7,375 nucleotides of DNA from Candidatus Eisenbergiella stercorigallinarum. GTDB lineage: Bacteria > Bacillota > Clostridia > Lachnospirales > Lachnospiraceae. The stretch's first letter is position 1. Each line of letters starts with the position of its first letter. This document shows, in pieces, positions 1 to 5,603 of this stretch. The notes below the pieces were generated by a model. That model was not told where the DNA came from, did not search any database, and saw only the letters and a program-made list of their open reading frames with translations. The position numbers and the translations under genes were made by a program. Location: assembly GCA_019120525.1 (NCBI GenBank), contig DWUW01000135.1:1-7375 (forward strand), given 5' to 3'.

Positions 1-641
1 CCGTAATATTTGGCAGTCAGAAGCTTCCTCTCTCCCGGGATCTTAAAGGAAGCGTCCAGCGTCCAGTATTCTTCCGGGATGAAGGCCGCGATCTCATCTT
101 CTCTGTCGCAGATCATGCGCAGGGCGACAGACTGCACGCGTCCTGCGGAAAGCCCTCGCTTCACCTTGGACCAAAGAAGCGGCGAGATCCTGTAGCCTAC
201 CATGCGGTCCAGCGCGCGCCTTGCCTGCTGGGCATCCACCAGGTCCATATTGATCTCGCGGGGATGCTTCAGGGATTCCTTCACCGCGTTTTTGGTGATC
301 TCGTTAAAGGTGATCCGGTATACCTTTTTTCCGCTCTTCTTCAGGTTCAGAGCCTCCATCAGATGCCAGGAGATCGCTTCCACTTCCCGGTCAGGGTCCG
401 TCGCCAGATAGATCTTTTCGGCCTTCTTCACCTCTTTGCGAAGGTTTGCCAGAATATCTCCCTTCCCGCGGATCGTAATATATTTCGGCTCGTAATCGTG
501 CTCCACATCAATCCCCAGCTTGCTCTTGGGCAGGTCGCGCACATGGCCGTTGCTCGCGGCCACCTCATAGTTCGGCCCGAGGAATTTCTTGATCGTTTTC
601 ACTTTTGCAGGTGATTCCACTATTACAAGATACTTTGCCAT
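1..641 (-). CDS. topA: DNA topoisomerase I (type IA), N-terminal 213 codons; 3' end outside window
   Basis: Type IA topoisomerase that relaxes negative supercoils by cutting and passing one DNA strand. I translated the frame by hand: it is open from an ATG at 641-639 to the window edge, about 213 of the roughly 690-700 residues usual for the family. The TOPRIM domain fills about residues 1-140. It starts with MAKYLVIVESPAK (catalytic-type Glu9), continues through NGHVRDLP (31-38), and carries the metal-binding acidic motif DPDRE at 82-86 followed by EAISWHL. FNEITKNA (112-119), the QQAR segment (138-141), VGYRISPLLW (148-157) and LSAGRVQSVALR (164-175) are all typical. The active-site tyrosine lies beyond the window. 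The oddity is residue 87, Val (GTG, 381-383), where the family has Gly (DREGE). The gene follows dprA by 112 bp and has its own candidate promoter. AGAGG at 652-648, six bases before the ATG, sets the start. Identity is certain; activity of this allele is not. Confidence 0.96.
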   Translation of the reverse strand, partial: MAKYLVIVESPAKVKTIKKFLGPNYEVAASNGHVRDLPKSKLGIDVEHDYEPKYITIRGKGDILANLRKEVKKAEKIYLATDPDREVEAISWHLMEALNLKKSGKKVYRITFNEITKNAVKESLKHPREINMDLVDAQQARRALDRMVGYRISPLLWSKVKRGLSAGRVQSVALRMICDREDEIAAFIPEEYWTLDASFKIPGERKLLTAKYY

Positions 642-650
642 CTTATACCT

Positions 651-667
651 CTACATCTTACCTCTTT
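651..667 (-). promoter_or_regulatory. Upstream duplicate RBS with AUG-UAG minimal ORF ahead of topA
   Basis: On the minus strand, AAAGAGG (667-661), four bases, then ATG (656-654) followed at once by TAG (653-651). Nine bases further on lies the topA ATG (641). The block AGAGGTAAGATG is nearly repeated as AGAGGTATAAGATG at the real start, so the initiation region looks tandemly duplicated. The AG of the UAG stop is also the first AG of the topA Shine-Dalgarno sequence AGAGG (652-648). A ribosome engaged on the minimal ORF would therefore cover the topA binding site. A small hairpin, TCTTT-CGG-AAAGA (675-663), could mask part of the upstream site. The sequence arrangement is seen directly; a regulatory role is inference. 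Confidence 0.4.
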
Positions 668-718
668 CCGAAAGATTCTTCGCCGCCAAAAGCGCCGGAG
701 GATCAGCAATCGTGAATC

Positions 719-747
719 ACTATACACCATATTTTATATGGTTGCAA
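719..747 (-). promoter_or_regulatory. Putative SigA-type promoter for topA
   Basis: Minus-strand reading gives TTGCAA (747-742) as the -35 and TATAGT (724-719) as the -10, separated by exactly 17 bases (741-725). The -10 matches 5 of 6 consensus positions and the -35 matches 4 of 6. Transcription would start near 712 and give a leader of about 70 nt before the topA ATG. The site begins only seven bases after the dprA stop, in a clearly AT-rich island within GC-rich coding DNA. This supports topA being transcribed separately from dprA, or in addition to read-through. No terminator for dprA is visible between the two genes. Confidence 0.5.
726..742. promoter_or_regulatory. 17-bp perfect inverted repeat in the topA promoter spacer (possible operator)
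   Basis: The plus strand reads ACCATAT-TTT-ATATGGT: two perfect 7-bp arms around a 3-bp centre. It fills the -35 to -10 spacer of the putative topA promoter and touches the -35 hexamer. A dimeric regulator bound here would cover the promoter. It could also be a small AT-rich hairpin at the 3' end of the dprA message, but it has only two G-C pairs and no U tract after it, so it is a poor terminator. No regulator is identified. Confidence 0.4.
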
Positions 748-753
748 GAAAAT

Positions 754-1920
754 TTACAAAAAAACATCCTGCGGCGTACTTCTGCGGAAACGGTTTCCCT
801 CCTGCACGCAGCTTCCCTCCAGCGTAAGCTCCATCAAGAGCCCCGCAAGCTGCGGCAGGCCGCAGGATATCCCCGCTCCCTCCAGTTCCTCCCGCAGCCG
901 GTCCAATGTTACCGCGTCTCCCCCCATCAGCCGCAGGACGGCGTTTTGCAGGCCTTCCTTCCCTCCTTCCTCCTTCGGCGGAGCCGGGTTTTTCCTGTCC
1001 GCATGTTCCTTTCTGCCTGTGAAACGCAGTGCCGGCGAAAGCCTCTTAAGCTCCTCCACCAGCCGCTCCGGGGAAAGAGCCGGCGTGGCTCCCTGCCAGA
1101 TCAGCCGGTTGCAGCCATAGCTCAATTCATCCGTGATCCTTCCCGGTACGGCCCAGACCTCTTTTCCCTGTTCCAGCGCCATGTCCACCGTGATCAGCGT
1201 CCCGCTTTTCTCCCGCGCCTCTACCACCAGGATCAGGTCTGAAAGGCCGCTGATGATCCGGTTCCTCTGGGGAAACAGCCCCGCCCTCGGAGGCGTGCCG
1301 GGCGGATATTCAGAAATCACCGCGCCGCGGCTGGCCACCGCTTCATACAGCTGCCGGTTCTCCGGAGGATAGCAGATATCCGGGCCGCAGCCGAGCACCG
1401 CGCAGGTCATCCCGCCCCTCTGCAGCGCCGCGCGCTGTCCGATCCCGTCGATCCCCCTTGCCAGCCCGCTGACGACGCACACGCCTGCCCCCGCAAGCGC
1501 TGCGGCAAACCGTTCCGCAAGGTACGCGCCGTAAGCGGAGCAGACCCTGGCGCCGATCACGGCCGCGGCTGGCGTCCCTTCTTCCGGAAGCCGCCCCTTC
1601 ACGTAAATCGCCTCCGGCCTGTCCGGGATATGCAGAAGACGCCCGGGGAAGGCGGGATCCGAAGCCGGATACAGATCCATTCCCTTTTGGCGCAGCGCTT
1701 CATATCCTCCCCGGATATCCGCCCTTTCCCTTGCCGCAAGCAGCTTTTTTGTCTGTGCTTCGGTGAGCCATAGCCCCAGCTTCCCTTCCTCCAGCTGATA
1801 AACCCCTTCCGCGCTTCCCACCGCGTCCATCAGCCTGCGGACGGTCGCCCGCCCTATTCCTTCTATATTATATAGCCAGTGAAAAAATGCCCTCTCCCGC
1901 AGGATTCTGTTTTCCTCCAT
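754..1920 (-). CDS. dprA: DNA-processing protein DprA
   Basis: Cytoplasmic protein of 388 residues, usual length for the family. DprA binds incoming single-stranded DNA and loads RecA during natural transformation; in non-competent bacteria it may serve other recombination roles. The N-terminal helical SAM/HhH-like region covers about residues 8-65 (NIEGIGRATVRRLMD). The Rossmann-like core (about 80-290) shows VIGARVCSAYG (121-131), SGLARGID (151-158), AVLGCGPD (174-181), YPPEN (184-188), SEYPPGT (203-209), FPQRNRIISGLS (216-227), VVEA (232-235), SGTLIT (239-244) and AVPG (257-260). A charged linker (about 302-322) leads to a C-terminal winged-helix domain (about 323-380). In the GID-DGIGQRAAL region a Gln (162) stands where many homologues have His. 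The start ATG has AAAAGGAGG four bases upstream, inside the 16-bp gap after comM, so the two genes are cotranscribed. Whether this organism is transformable cannot be told here. Confidence 0.97.
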   Translation of the reverse strand: MEENRILRERAFFHWLYNIEGIGRATVRRLMDAVGSAEGVYQLEEGKLGLWLTEAQTKKLLAARERADIRGGYEALRQKGMDLYPASDPAFPGRLLHIPDRPEAIYVKGRLPEEGTPAAAVIGARVCSAYGAYLAERFAAALAGAGVCVVSGLARGIDGIGQRAALQRGGMTCAVLGCGPDICYPPENRQLYEAVASRGAVISEYPPGTPPRAGLFPQRNRIISGLSDLILVVEAREKSGTLITVDMALEQGKEVWAVPGRITDELSYGCNRLIWQGATPALSPERLVEELKRLSPALRFTGRKEHADRKNPAPPKEEGGKEGLQNAVLRLMGGDAVTLDRLREELEGAGISCGLPQLAGLLMELTLEGSCVQEGNRFRRSTPQDVFL

Positions 1921-1936
1921 CCGTCCTCCTTTTCTT

Positions 1937-3484
1937 TTATGCCGTCCCCGGGTATTTCCCCGCCGAAAGCCTCCAGCAGGCCGCCTGGCTTAAATGGATC
2001 CTCCCGATCTCCTCCGCGCCGTCCAGGTCTGCCAGCGTCCGGGCTACCCTGAGAAGCCTGTGGCAGGAACGGGCTGTCAGGCCGAACTTTTCAAACATCT
2101 GCTGAAGGAAGCTTTGCCCCTCCTCTTTCAGTCTGCAGTAACGGTCCAGCTCCCTCTGGCCCATCTGGGAATTGCTCCGGATCCTCCCTCCGGCGACGGG
2201 GTCTGATGAAAACCGCCATTCCTGTCTCTGTCTCGCTTCCAGGACCCGGTTCCTCCAATCGGCGCTGTCCGTCGTATCTTCCTTCTCCCGCTTCATCAGC
2301 GCGTCAAACCGCACCCGCTCCACCTCCACGCACAGATCCATCCGATCCAGTATCGGGCCGGATATGCCTGCCAGATACCGGGCGATCTGTCCGGGTGTAC
2401 AGCGGCAGCGGTTTCTGTCCGGGTAATAGCCGCAGGGACATGGATTCATGGCTGCCGCGAGTATGAAATCCGCCGGATAACAATAGGAGCCGCTGTTCCT
2501 TAAGATCCGTACCCGTTTTTCCTCCAGCGGCTGGCGCAGCAGGTCCAGCGTGGATCTCCTGAATTCCGCCAGCTCGTCCAGGAACAGGACGCCTCTGTGC
2601 GCCAGCGAAACGGCGCCGGGACGGGGAACCTGTCCCCCTCCTATCAGCGCGTGTCCGGTCACCGTATGATGGGGAGCCACGAACGGCCTTCTGTTCCCGG
2701 AAAGGTATTCTTCAGCCGAAAGCCCCGCCACGCTGTAGATCGATGCGGTTTCCAGCCGTTCCTCCTGCGACATGGGCGGCAGGATGGACGGAAGGCAGCG
2801 GGCGATCATGGTCTTCCCCGCCCCAGGCGGCCCGATCAGGAGGATATGATGGAACCCTGCCGCAGCTGCGGCCGCCGCCTGTTTCGCCCCTTCCTGCCCG
2901 CGGATTTCCCCAAAATCATATCCTGTATCGGGCGCGGCAGCCTTTGCCTTCTTCCTGCCGCCCGCCAAAGGGCCATCCATGCGGAGCGTGTCCGCGAGCT
3001 CTTCCAGTTTACGCAGCCCCTTCAGGCAGATCCCCTCCACCATCCCGGCTTCCTCCAGATTTTCCGCCGGGATCACACAGCATCTCATTCCCTGCTTCCT
3101 GGCTTCCAGAACCATGGGAAGGATCCCTCTCACCGGCCTGACGTCCCCGTTCAGCCCAAGCTCTCCCGCGATCAGGACTCCCTGCGTATCCTCCGGTGTG
3201 ATAAGGCCCTGCGCGGCCAGGATTCCCGCCGCGACGGGCAGGTCATAAAACGTCCCCTCCTTATGCAGGCTTGCCGGGGAAATATTCACCGTGATCCGCA
3301 TGGGCGGAAGCTCGATCTGCGCGTTGCCAAACGCTGCCCGGATCCGCTCCCTTGCCTCCTTCACCTCGCTTCCCAGAAGGCCCACCATTTCAAAGCAGGG
3401 CAGTCCCCTGGAGCAGTCCACCTCCACACGGGCCAGATAGCAGTCCAGCCCGTGCAGTCCCCCTGTTATGATCGTACTGTACAT
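1937..3484 (-). CDS. comM: YifB/ComM family Mg-chelatase-like AAA+ ATPase
   Basis: AAA+ ATPase of 515 residues, normal length. ComM of transformable Gram-negative bacteria is a hexameric helicase that promotes branch migration during integration of transforming DNA; the role in Clostridia is less defined. The N-terminal ChlI-like domain (about 1-170) shows MYSTIITGGLHGLD, EVDCSRGLPCFEMVGL and RITVNISPA. The ATPase core (about 187-390) begins DFGEIRGQEGAKQA and has Walker A GPPGAGKT (218-225), Walker B VLFLDE (299-304), AAMNPCPCG (344-352) with the sensor-type Asn347, and SGPILDRMDL (375-384) with a likely arginine-finger region. Cys349, Cys351, Cys360 and Cys362 form the paired CxC pattern of this family, possibly metal-binding. 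The C-terminal domain has LTARSCHRLLRVARTLADL (469-487). It lies 78 bp after sigK and 16 bp before dprA, which fits a shared job in DNA uptake or recombination. The start fits the usual MYS beginning of Clostridia homologues. Confidence 0.95.
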   Translation of the reverse strand: MYSTIITGGLHGLDCYLARVEVDCSRGLPCFEMVGLLGSEVKEARERIRAAFGNAQIELPPMRITVNISPASLHKEGTFYDLPVAAGILAAQGLITPEDTQGVLIAGELGLNGDVRPVRGILPMVLEARKQGMRCCVIPAENLEEAGMVEGICLKGLRKLEELADTLRMDGPLAGGRKKAKAAAPDTGYDFGEIRGQEGAKQAAAAAAAGFHHILLIGPPGAGKTMIARCLPSILPPMSQEERLETASIYSVAGLSAEEYLSGNRRPFVAPHHTVTGHALIGGGQVPRPGAVSLAHRGVLFLDELAEFRRSTLDLLRQPLEEKRVRILRNSGSYCYPADFILAAAMNPCPCGYYPDRNRCRCTPGQIARYLAGISGPILDRMDLCVEVERVRFDALMKREKEDTTDSADWRNRVLEARQRQEWRFSSDPVAGGRIRSNSQMGQRELDRYCRLKEEGQSFLQQMFEKFGLTARSCHRLLRVARTLADLDGAEEIGRIHLSQAACWRLSAGKYPGTA

Positions 3485-3562
3485 TCCTTTCTTCCGCTTC
3501 CTCCTTTCGTGTTTTCCGTTGTTTTACAATATGGGATTTTTCCTCAGAGATTTTCAGATTTG
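3485..3562 (-). promoter_or_regulatory. sigK-comM intergenic gap with unusual comM ribosome binding site
   Basis: The best Shine-Dalgarno sequence, AAAGGAGG (3507-3500), lies 15 bases from the comM ATG, farther than usual. A second purine tract, AAAGGA (3490-3485), abuts the ATG directly. No ATG, GTG or TTG lies at a better distance from AAAGGAGG, and family alignment supports the ATG at 3484. The rest of the gap is AT-rich. I see no convincing SigA promoter and no terminator for sigK, so read-through from sigK into comM-dprA is possible. Confidence 0.4.
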
Positions 3563-4219
3563 TCAGAAAGACCTGTGGTTTTCTTCCCTTTCAAAGCCTT
3601 CCCGGAGCTTTAAAAGAGCTCTTTTTTCAATCCTTGAAACATAACTTCTGGAAATATCCAGTTCTTTCGCGATCTCACGCTGGGTCGCTTCCTCGCCGCC
3701 CGACAGCCCGTAGCGCAGCCGGATGATCTGCTTTTCCCGCCCGGTCAGCAGGGTGTCGATCATATCCGAAAGCCTTGAAAGGTTCCGCTCCAGCTCCAGG
3801 CGTTCCACGATATCCGGCATTTCCTGCGCTGTCACATCCAGAAGGCTGATCTCGTTTCCTTCCCGGTCCGTTCCGATGGGTTCATAAAGGGAAACCTCCC
3901 GGGAGGTTTTTTTCTTGCTGCGAAGCATCATCAGAAGCTCGTTGTCGATACACCTGGCCGCATAGGTAGCCAGCCGGCTGTTTTTTCCCGTGTCAAAGGA
4001 ATCCACCGCCTTGATCAGGCCGATGGTGCCGATGGAGATCAGATCCTCCATATCCTCATCCACATTCTGATACTTTTTCGCGATATGGGCTACCAGCCGC
4101 AGATTTCGTTCTATCAGCTTCTGCTTGGCCTCCCTGGCTTTTACGCCGTCGCTCCCTCCCAGTGCCTCAAGGCACTCTCTTTCCTCTTCTTTCGACAGTG
4201 GTTTCAGAAAGGTTTTCAA
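3563..4219 (-). CDS. sigK: RNA polymerase sporulation sigma factor SigK, uninterrupted, without pro-sequence
   Basis: Sigma-70 family factor of 218 residues that directs late mother-cell transcription (spore coat, lysis) in Bacilli and Clostridia. Region 2 covers about residues 35-105, with ERNLRLVAHIAKKY (37-50), DLISIGTIGLIKAVDSF (59-75) and LATYAARCIDNELLMMLR (83-100). The SLYEPIGTDREGNEISLLD linker (110-128) is diagnostic of SigK. Region 4 (about 155-207) has QREIAKELDISRSYVSRIEK (180-199), nearly identical to the Bacillus protein as I remember it. The frame opens at TTG (4219-4217); an in-frame TGA four codons farther upstream forbids a longer N terminus. GGGGG (4230-4226), six bases before, could pair with the anti-Shine-Dalgarno through a G-U wobble. 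The N terminus MKTFLKPLSKEEE matches the mature Bacillus protein, so there is no cleavable pro-sequence as in pro-SigK. There is no skin-type interruption. A candidate SigK/SigE promoter precedes it. Confidence 0.93.
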   Translation of the reverse strand: MKTFLKPLSKEEERECLEALGGSDGVKAREAKQKLIERNLRLVAHIAKKYQNVDEDMEDLISIGTIGLIKAVDSFDTGKNSRLATYAARCIDNELLMMLRSKKKTSREVSLYEPIGTDREGNEISLLDVTAQEMPDIVERLELERNLSRLSDMIDTLLTGREKQIIRLRYGLSGGEEATQREIAKELDISRSYVSRIEKRALLKLREGFEREENHRSF

Positions 4220-4246
4220 AAGGAGCCCCCATAGTCAGTTTAATAC

Positions 4247-4274
4247 TATTCTATGTGGCCCCTCTCTTCAAAGT
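4247..4274 (-). promoter_or_regulatory. Candidate mother-cell (SigK/SigE) promoter for sigK
   Basis: On the minus strand the gap before sigK contains CATAGAATA (4255-4247). It fits the SigK -10 pattern CATAnnnTA exactly and the SigE -10 CATACAAT at 7 of 8 positions. An AC dinucleotide (4274-4273) lies 17 bases upstream, the spacing expected for the SigK -35; the SigE -35 is poor. The message would start near 4240, about 20 nt before the TTG start. TTAAACTGAC, just downstream (4243-4234), resembles a SpoIIID site at 9 of 10 positions. A 5-bp inverted repeat (4231-4235 with 4245-4249) overlaps the region. The patterns are short and degenerate, so this is suggestive only. In Bacillus sigK is made by SigE with SpoIIID and then by SigK itself. 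Confidence 0.4.
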
Positions 4275-4285
4275 GCCAGTACCCG

Positions 4286-5560
4286 TCAGAACAGGAACAT
4301 GGCAAGGGCGTAATTGCTCACATCGATCCCTTTTTGCGTCAGGCGGAAAAAAATCTCCCCGTTTTCCTTTCGGGAGCGTGCCAGAAGCCCTTCCCGGGCC
4401 AGCCGTTTGGCAGGCTCCGCGTACACCGTCTCAAGTTCTTCCCCGAACAGGCTCCGGAAGGCGTCCGCGCTGACTCCTTCTGTTTTCCGCAGTCCCAGAA
4501 ACATGAATTCCTCCATCTGTCCCCGCCTGTCAAGGCATATCCGTTCCTTCTTGATCACGGTATCATCCCCTTCCTCCCCCGCATGCGCAAGATACTCCGC
4601 CATATCGGCAGTATTGTTCCAGCGCACATTTTCCCGGAGGGAGGCGGCCCCCAGGCCAAAACCCGCGTAATCCGTCCGTTCCCAGTATGACAGGTTATGC
4701 CGGCAGATATAACCCGGCCGGGCATAATTGGAGACCTCATAACGCCCGTATCCTCTTTCCTTCAGGAATTCCCCCGTCTTCTCATACATGAGCCTGTCCT
4801 CCTCCTCCGAAGGAAGGGGCTTTCTCTCCGGCCGCGAAGGATGGCGCTCCGTTTTGGAAGGATCTGTCCCGCTGCCCGGTCCGGCATCCTCCTTCTGTCC
4901 GTACCATTCATAAAAGGGCGTCCCCTCCTCAATGATCAGGCTGTAGGCGGAGATATGCTCCGGCTTCAGGTCCGCCGTCTTCTTCAGCGTATCCATCCAG
5001 CTTGCCACGCTCTGTCCGGGCAGGGCGGACATCAGGTCGATGTTCAGATTGGAAAAGCCCGCCCGCCTGGCCTCCTCATAGCCCACAAGGAATTCCTTCC
5101 AGGTATGGATCCTGCCCAGCGCCTTCAGCTCATCATCGTGGGCGGACTGCAGGCCGATGCTCAGCCGGTTTATGCCGGACGCCCTCCAGGAACGCAGCTT
5201 TTCCGCCGTCAGCGTGCCCGGATTGGCCTCCAGGGTGATCTCCCGTTTCTTTTCCGGGACGAAGGAAAAACGCTGATAAAGCCCATCCAAAACAGCGGCG
5301 GCCTGTCCTTCTGTCAGAAGGGACGGCGTACCTCCCCCGAAAAAGACGGTCTCCACGCAATAATCCGCGTACAGCGGAGCCTGCGCACGGATCTCCGACA
5401 GGAGGGCTTTCACATATGCTTCTCTTGCGGCTTCATCAGATGGGGCGGAGAGGAAATCACAGTACAGACATTTCCGGATACAGAAAGGGATATGGATATA
5501 GATGCCGAGAGGCCTTTTTTCTCCCGGGACAGCATTGCTTAAAACAGAATCCTTACTCAT
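4286..5560 (-). CDS. hemW: HemW heme chaperone, radical SAM (formerly called oxygen-independent coproporphyrinogen III oxidase-like)
   Basis: Radical SAM protein of 424 residues that in studied bacteria binds heme and delivers it to target enzymes, rather than oxidising coproporphyrinogen. The [4Fe-4S] motif CIRKCLYC gives Cys27, Cys31 and Cys34, followed by Asp-Phe (F36). True HemN proteins have a fourth Cys at that place (CxxxCxxCxC), so this is HemW. SAM-binding signatures include FFGGGTPSLL (73-82), EANPGTL (111-117), INRLSIGLQS (130-139) and NLNIDLMSALPGQ (171-183). The HNxxYW motif of HemW is present (HNLSYW, 288-293), followed by a GFGLGAAS stretch. The C-terminal HemN-C region is at about 345-410. 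Residues 222-252 form a polar Pro/Lys/Glu/Ser-rich insertion before LPSEEED that looks longer than usual. An in-frame TAA abuts the ATG, so this start is the only standard one, yet no Shine-Dalgarno sequence precedes it. It overlaps a short upstream ORF by 8 nt. Confidence 0.95.
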   Translation of the reverse strand: MSKDSVLSNAVPGEKRPLGIYIHIPFCIRKCLYCDFLSAPSDEAAREAYVKALLSEIRAQAPLYADYCVETVFFGGGTPSLLTEGQAAAVLDGLYQRFSFVPEKKREITLEANPGTLTAEKLRSWRASGINRLSIGLQSAHDDELKALGRIHTWKEFLVGYEEARRAGFSNLNIDLMSALPGQSVASWMDTLKKTADLKPEHISAYSLIIEEGTPFYEWYGQKEDAGPGSGTDPSKTERHPSRPERKPLPSEEEDRLMYEKTGEFLKERGYGRYEVSNYARPGYICRHNLSYWERTDYAGFGLGAASLRENVRWNNTADMAEYLAHAGEEGDDTVIKKERICLDRRGQMEEFMFLGLRKTEGVSADAFRSLFGEELETVYAEPAKRLAREGLLARSRKENGEIFFRLTQKGIDVSNYALAMFLF

Positions 5561-5603
5561 TTAACATAGCAGAAAAAGAGGCTGTCCGCAACCTCTTTTT
5601 CAT
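5553..5603 (-). CDS. Possible 16-codon leader ORF between lepA and hemW
   Basis: Reads MKKRLRTASFSAMLNE then TAA. The ATG (5603-5601) lies 11 bases after the lepA stop and is preceded by TAGGGAAAGGA, the same AAAGGAATG context as the comM start. The stop TAA (5555-5553) lies inside hemW codons 2-3, so the two frames overlap by 8 nt, an arrangement that often gives translational coupling. Codons 2-11 form the stem-loop at 5600-5573, so ribosomes on this ORF would melt it. No family is recognised, and the peptide is basic without a membrane segment. It may equally be a chance frame through a terminator. Confidence 0.3.
   Translation of the reverse strand: MKKRLRTASFSAMLNE
5573..5600 (-). terminator. 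Intrinsic terminator-like hairpin between lepA and hemW
   Basis: Minus-strand arms AAAAAGAGG (5600-5592) and CCTCTTTTT (5581-5573) pair perfectly. The inner bases TTG and CAG extend the stem to 12 bp, with one G-U pair, around the tetraloop CGGA. The second arm ends in five Ts, as expected of a Rho-independent terminator for lepA, and the A-rich first arm would let it work in the other direction too. It starts 14 nt after the lepA stop and ends only 12 nt before the hemW ATG, so hemW needs read-through or a promoter I cannot place. Confidence 0.75.

Noticed and set aside
726..742. Palindrome after dprA read as an intrinsic terminator
   Set aside because: Stem is almost all A-T, only 7 bp with a 3-nt loop, and no U tract follows. 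A promoter-overlapping operator fits better.
589..1242. Plus-strand open frame (217 codons) opposite the start of topA and the end of dprA
   Set aside because: It crosses the topA promoter region and two real genes, has low-complexity composition and shows no domain.
1420..1445. DprA has Gln where many homologues have His after the ARGID motif
   Set aside because: All other DprA signatures are intact, and from memory Gln is common here in Clostridia, so it is not evidence of inactivation.
2860..2885. Seven-alanine run just before Walker A in ComM
   Set aside because: The family normally has an Ala-rich helix here. It is encoded by mixed codons in GC-rich DNA and needs no special explanation.
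2597..3613. Long plus-strand open frame (338 codons) opposite comM and the end of sigK
   Set aside because: Its product shows no recognisable domain and is rich in Arg, Pro, His and Ser, as expected opposite a GC-rich gene. The minus-strand comM frame explains the region fully.
3563..4219. Possible skin-type interruption or rearranged sigK
   Set aside because: The frame is continuous through the region where Bacillus sigK is split and all sigma regions are present, with no recombinase gene nearby.
4697..5542. Plus-strand open frame (281 codons) opposite hemW
   Set aside because: No recognisable motif. It is the reverse complement of a well-conserved radical SAM gene with intact cysteine motif.
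5563..5591. Possible hemW promoter TTGCGG, 17 bases, TATGTT with extended -10 TGC
   Set aside because: The predicted start would fall inside or after the hemW ATG (near 5557), the -35 matches only 3 of 6, and the sequence is already explained by the terminator stem.
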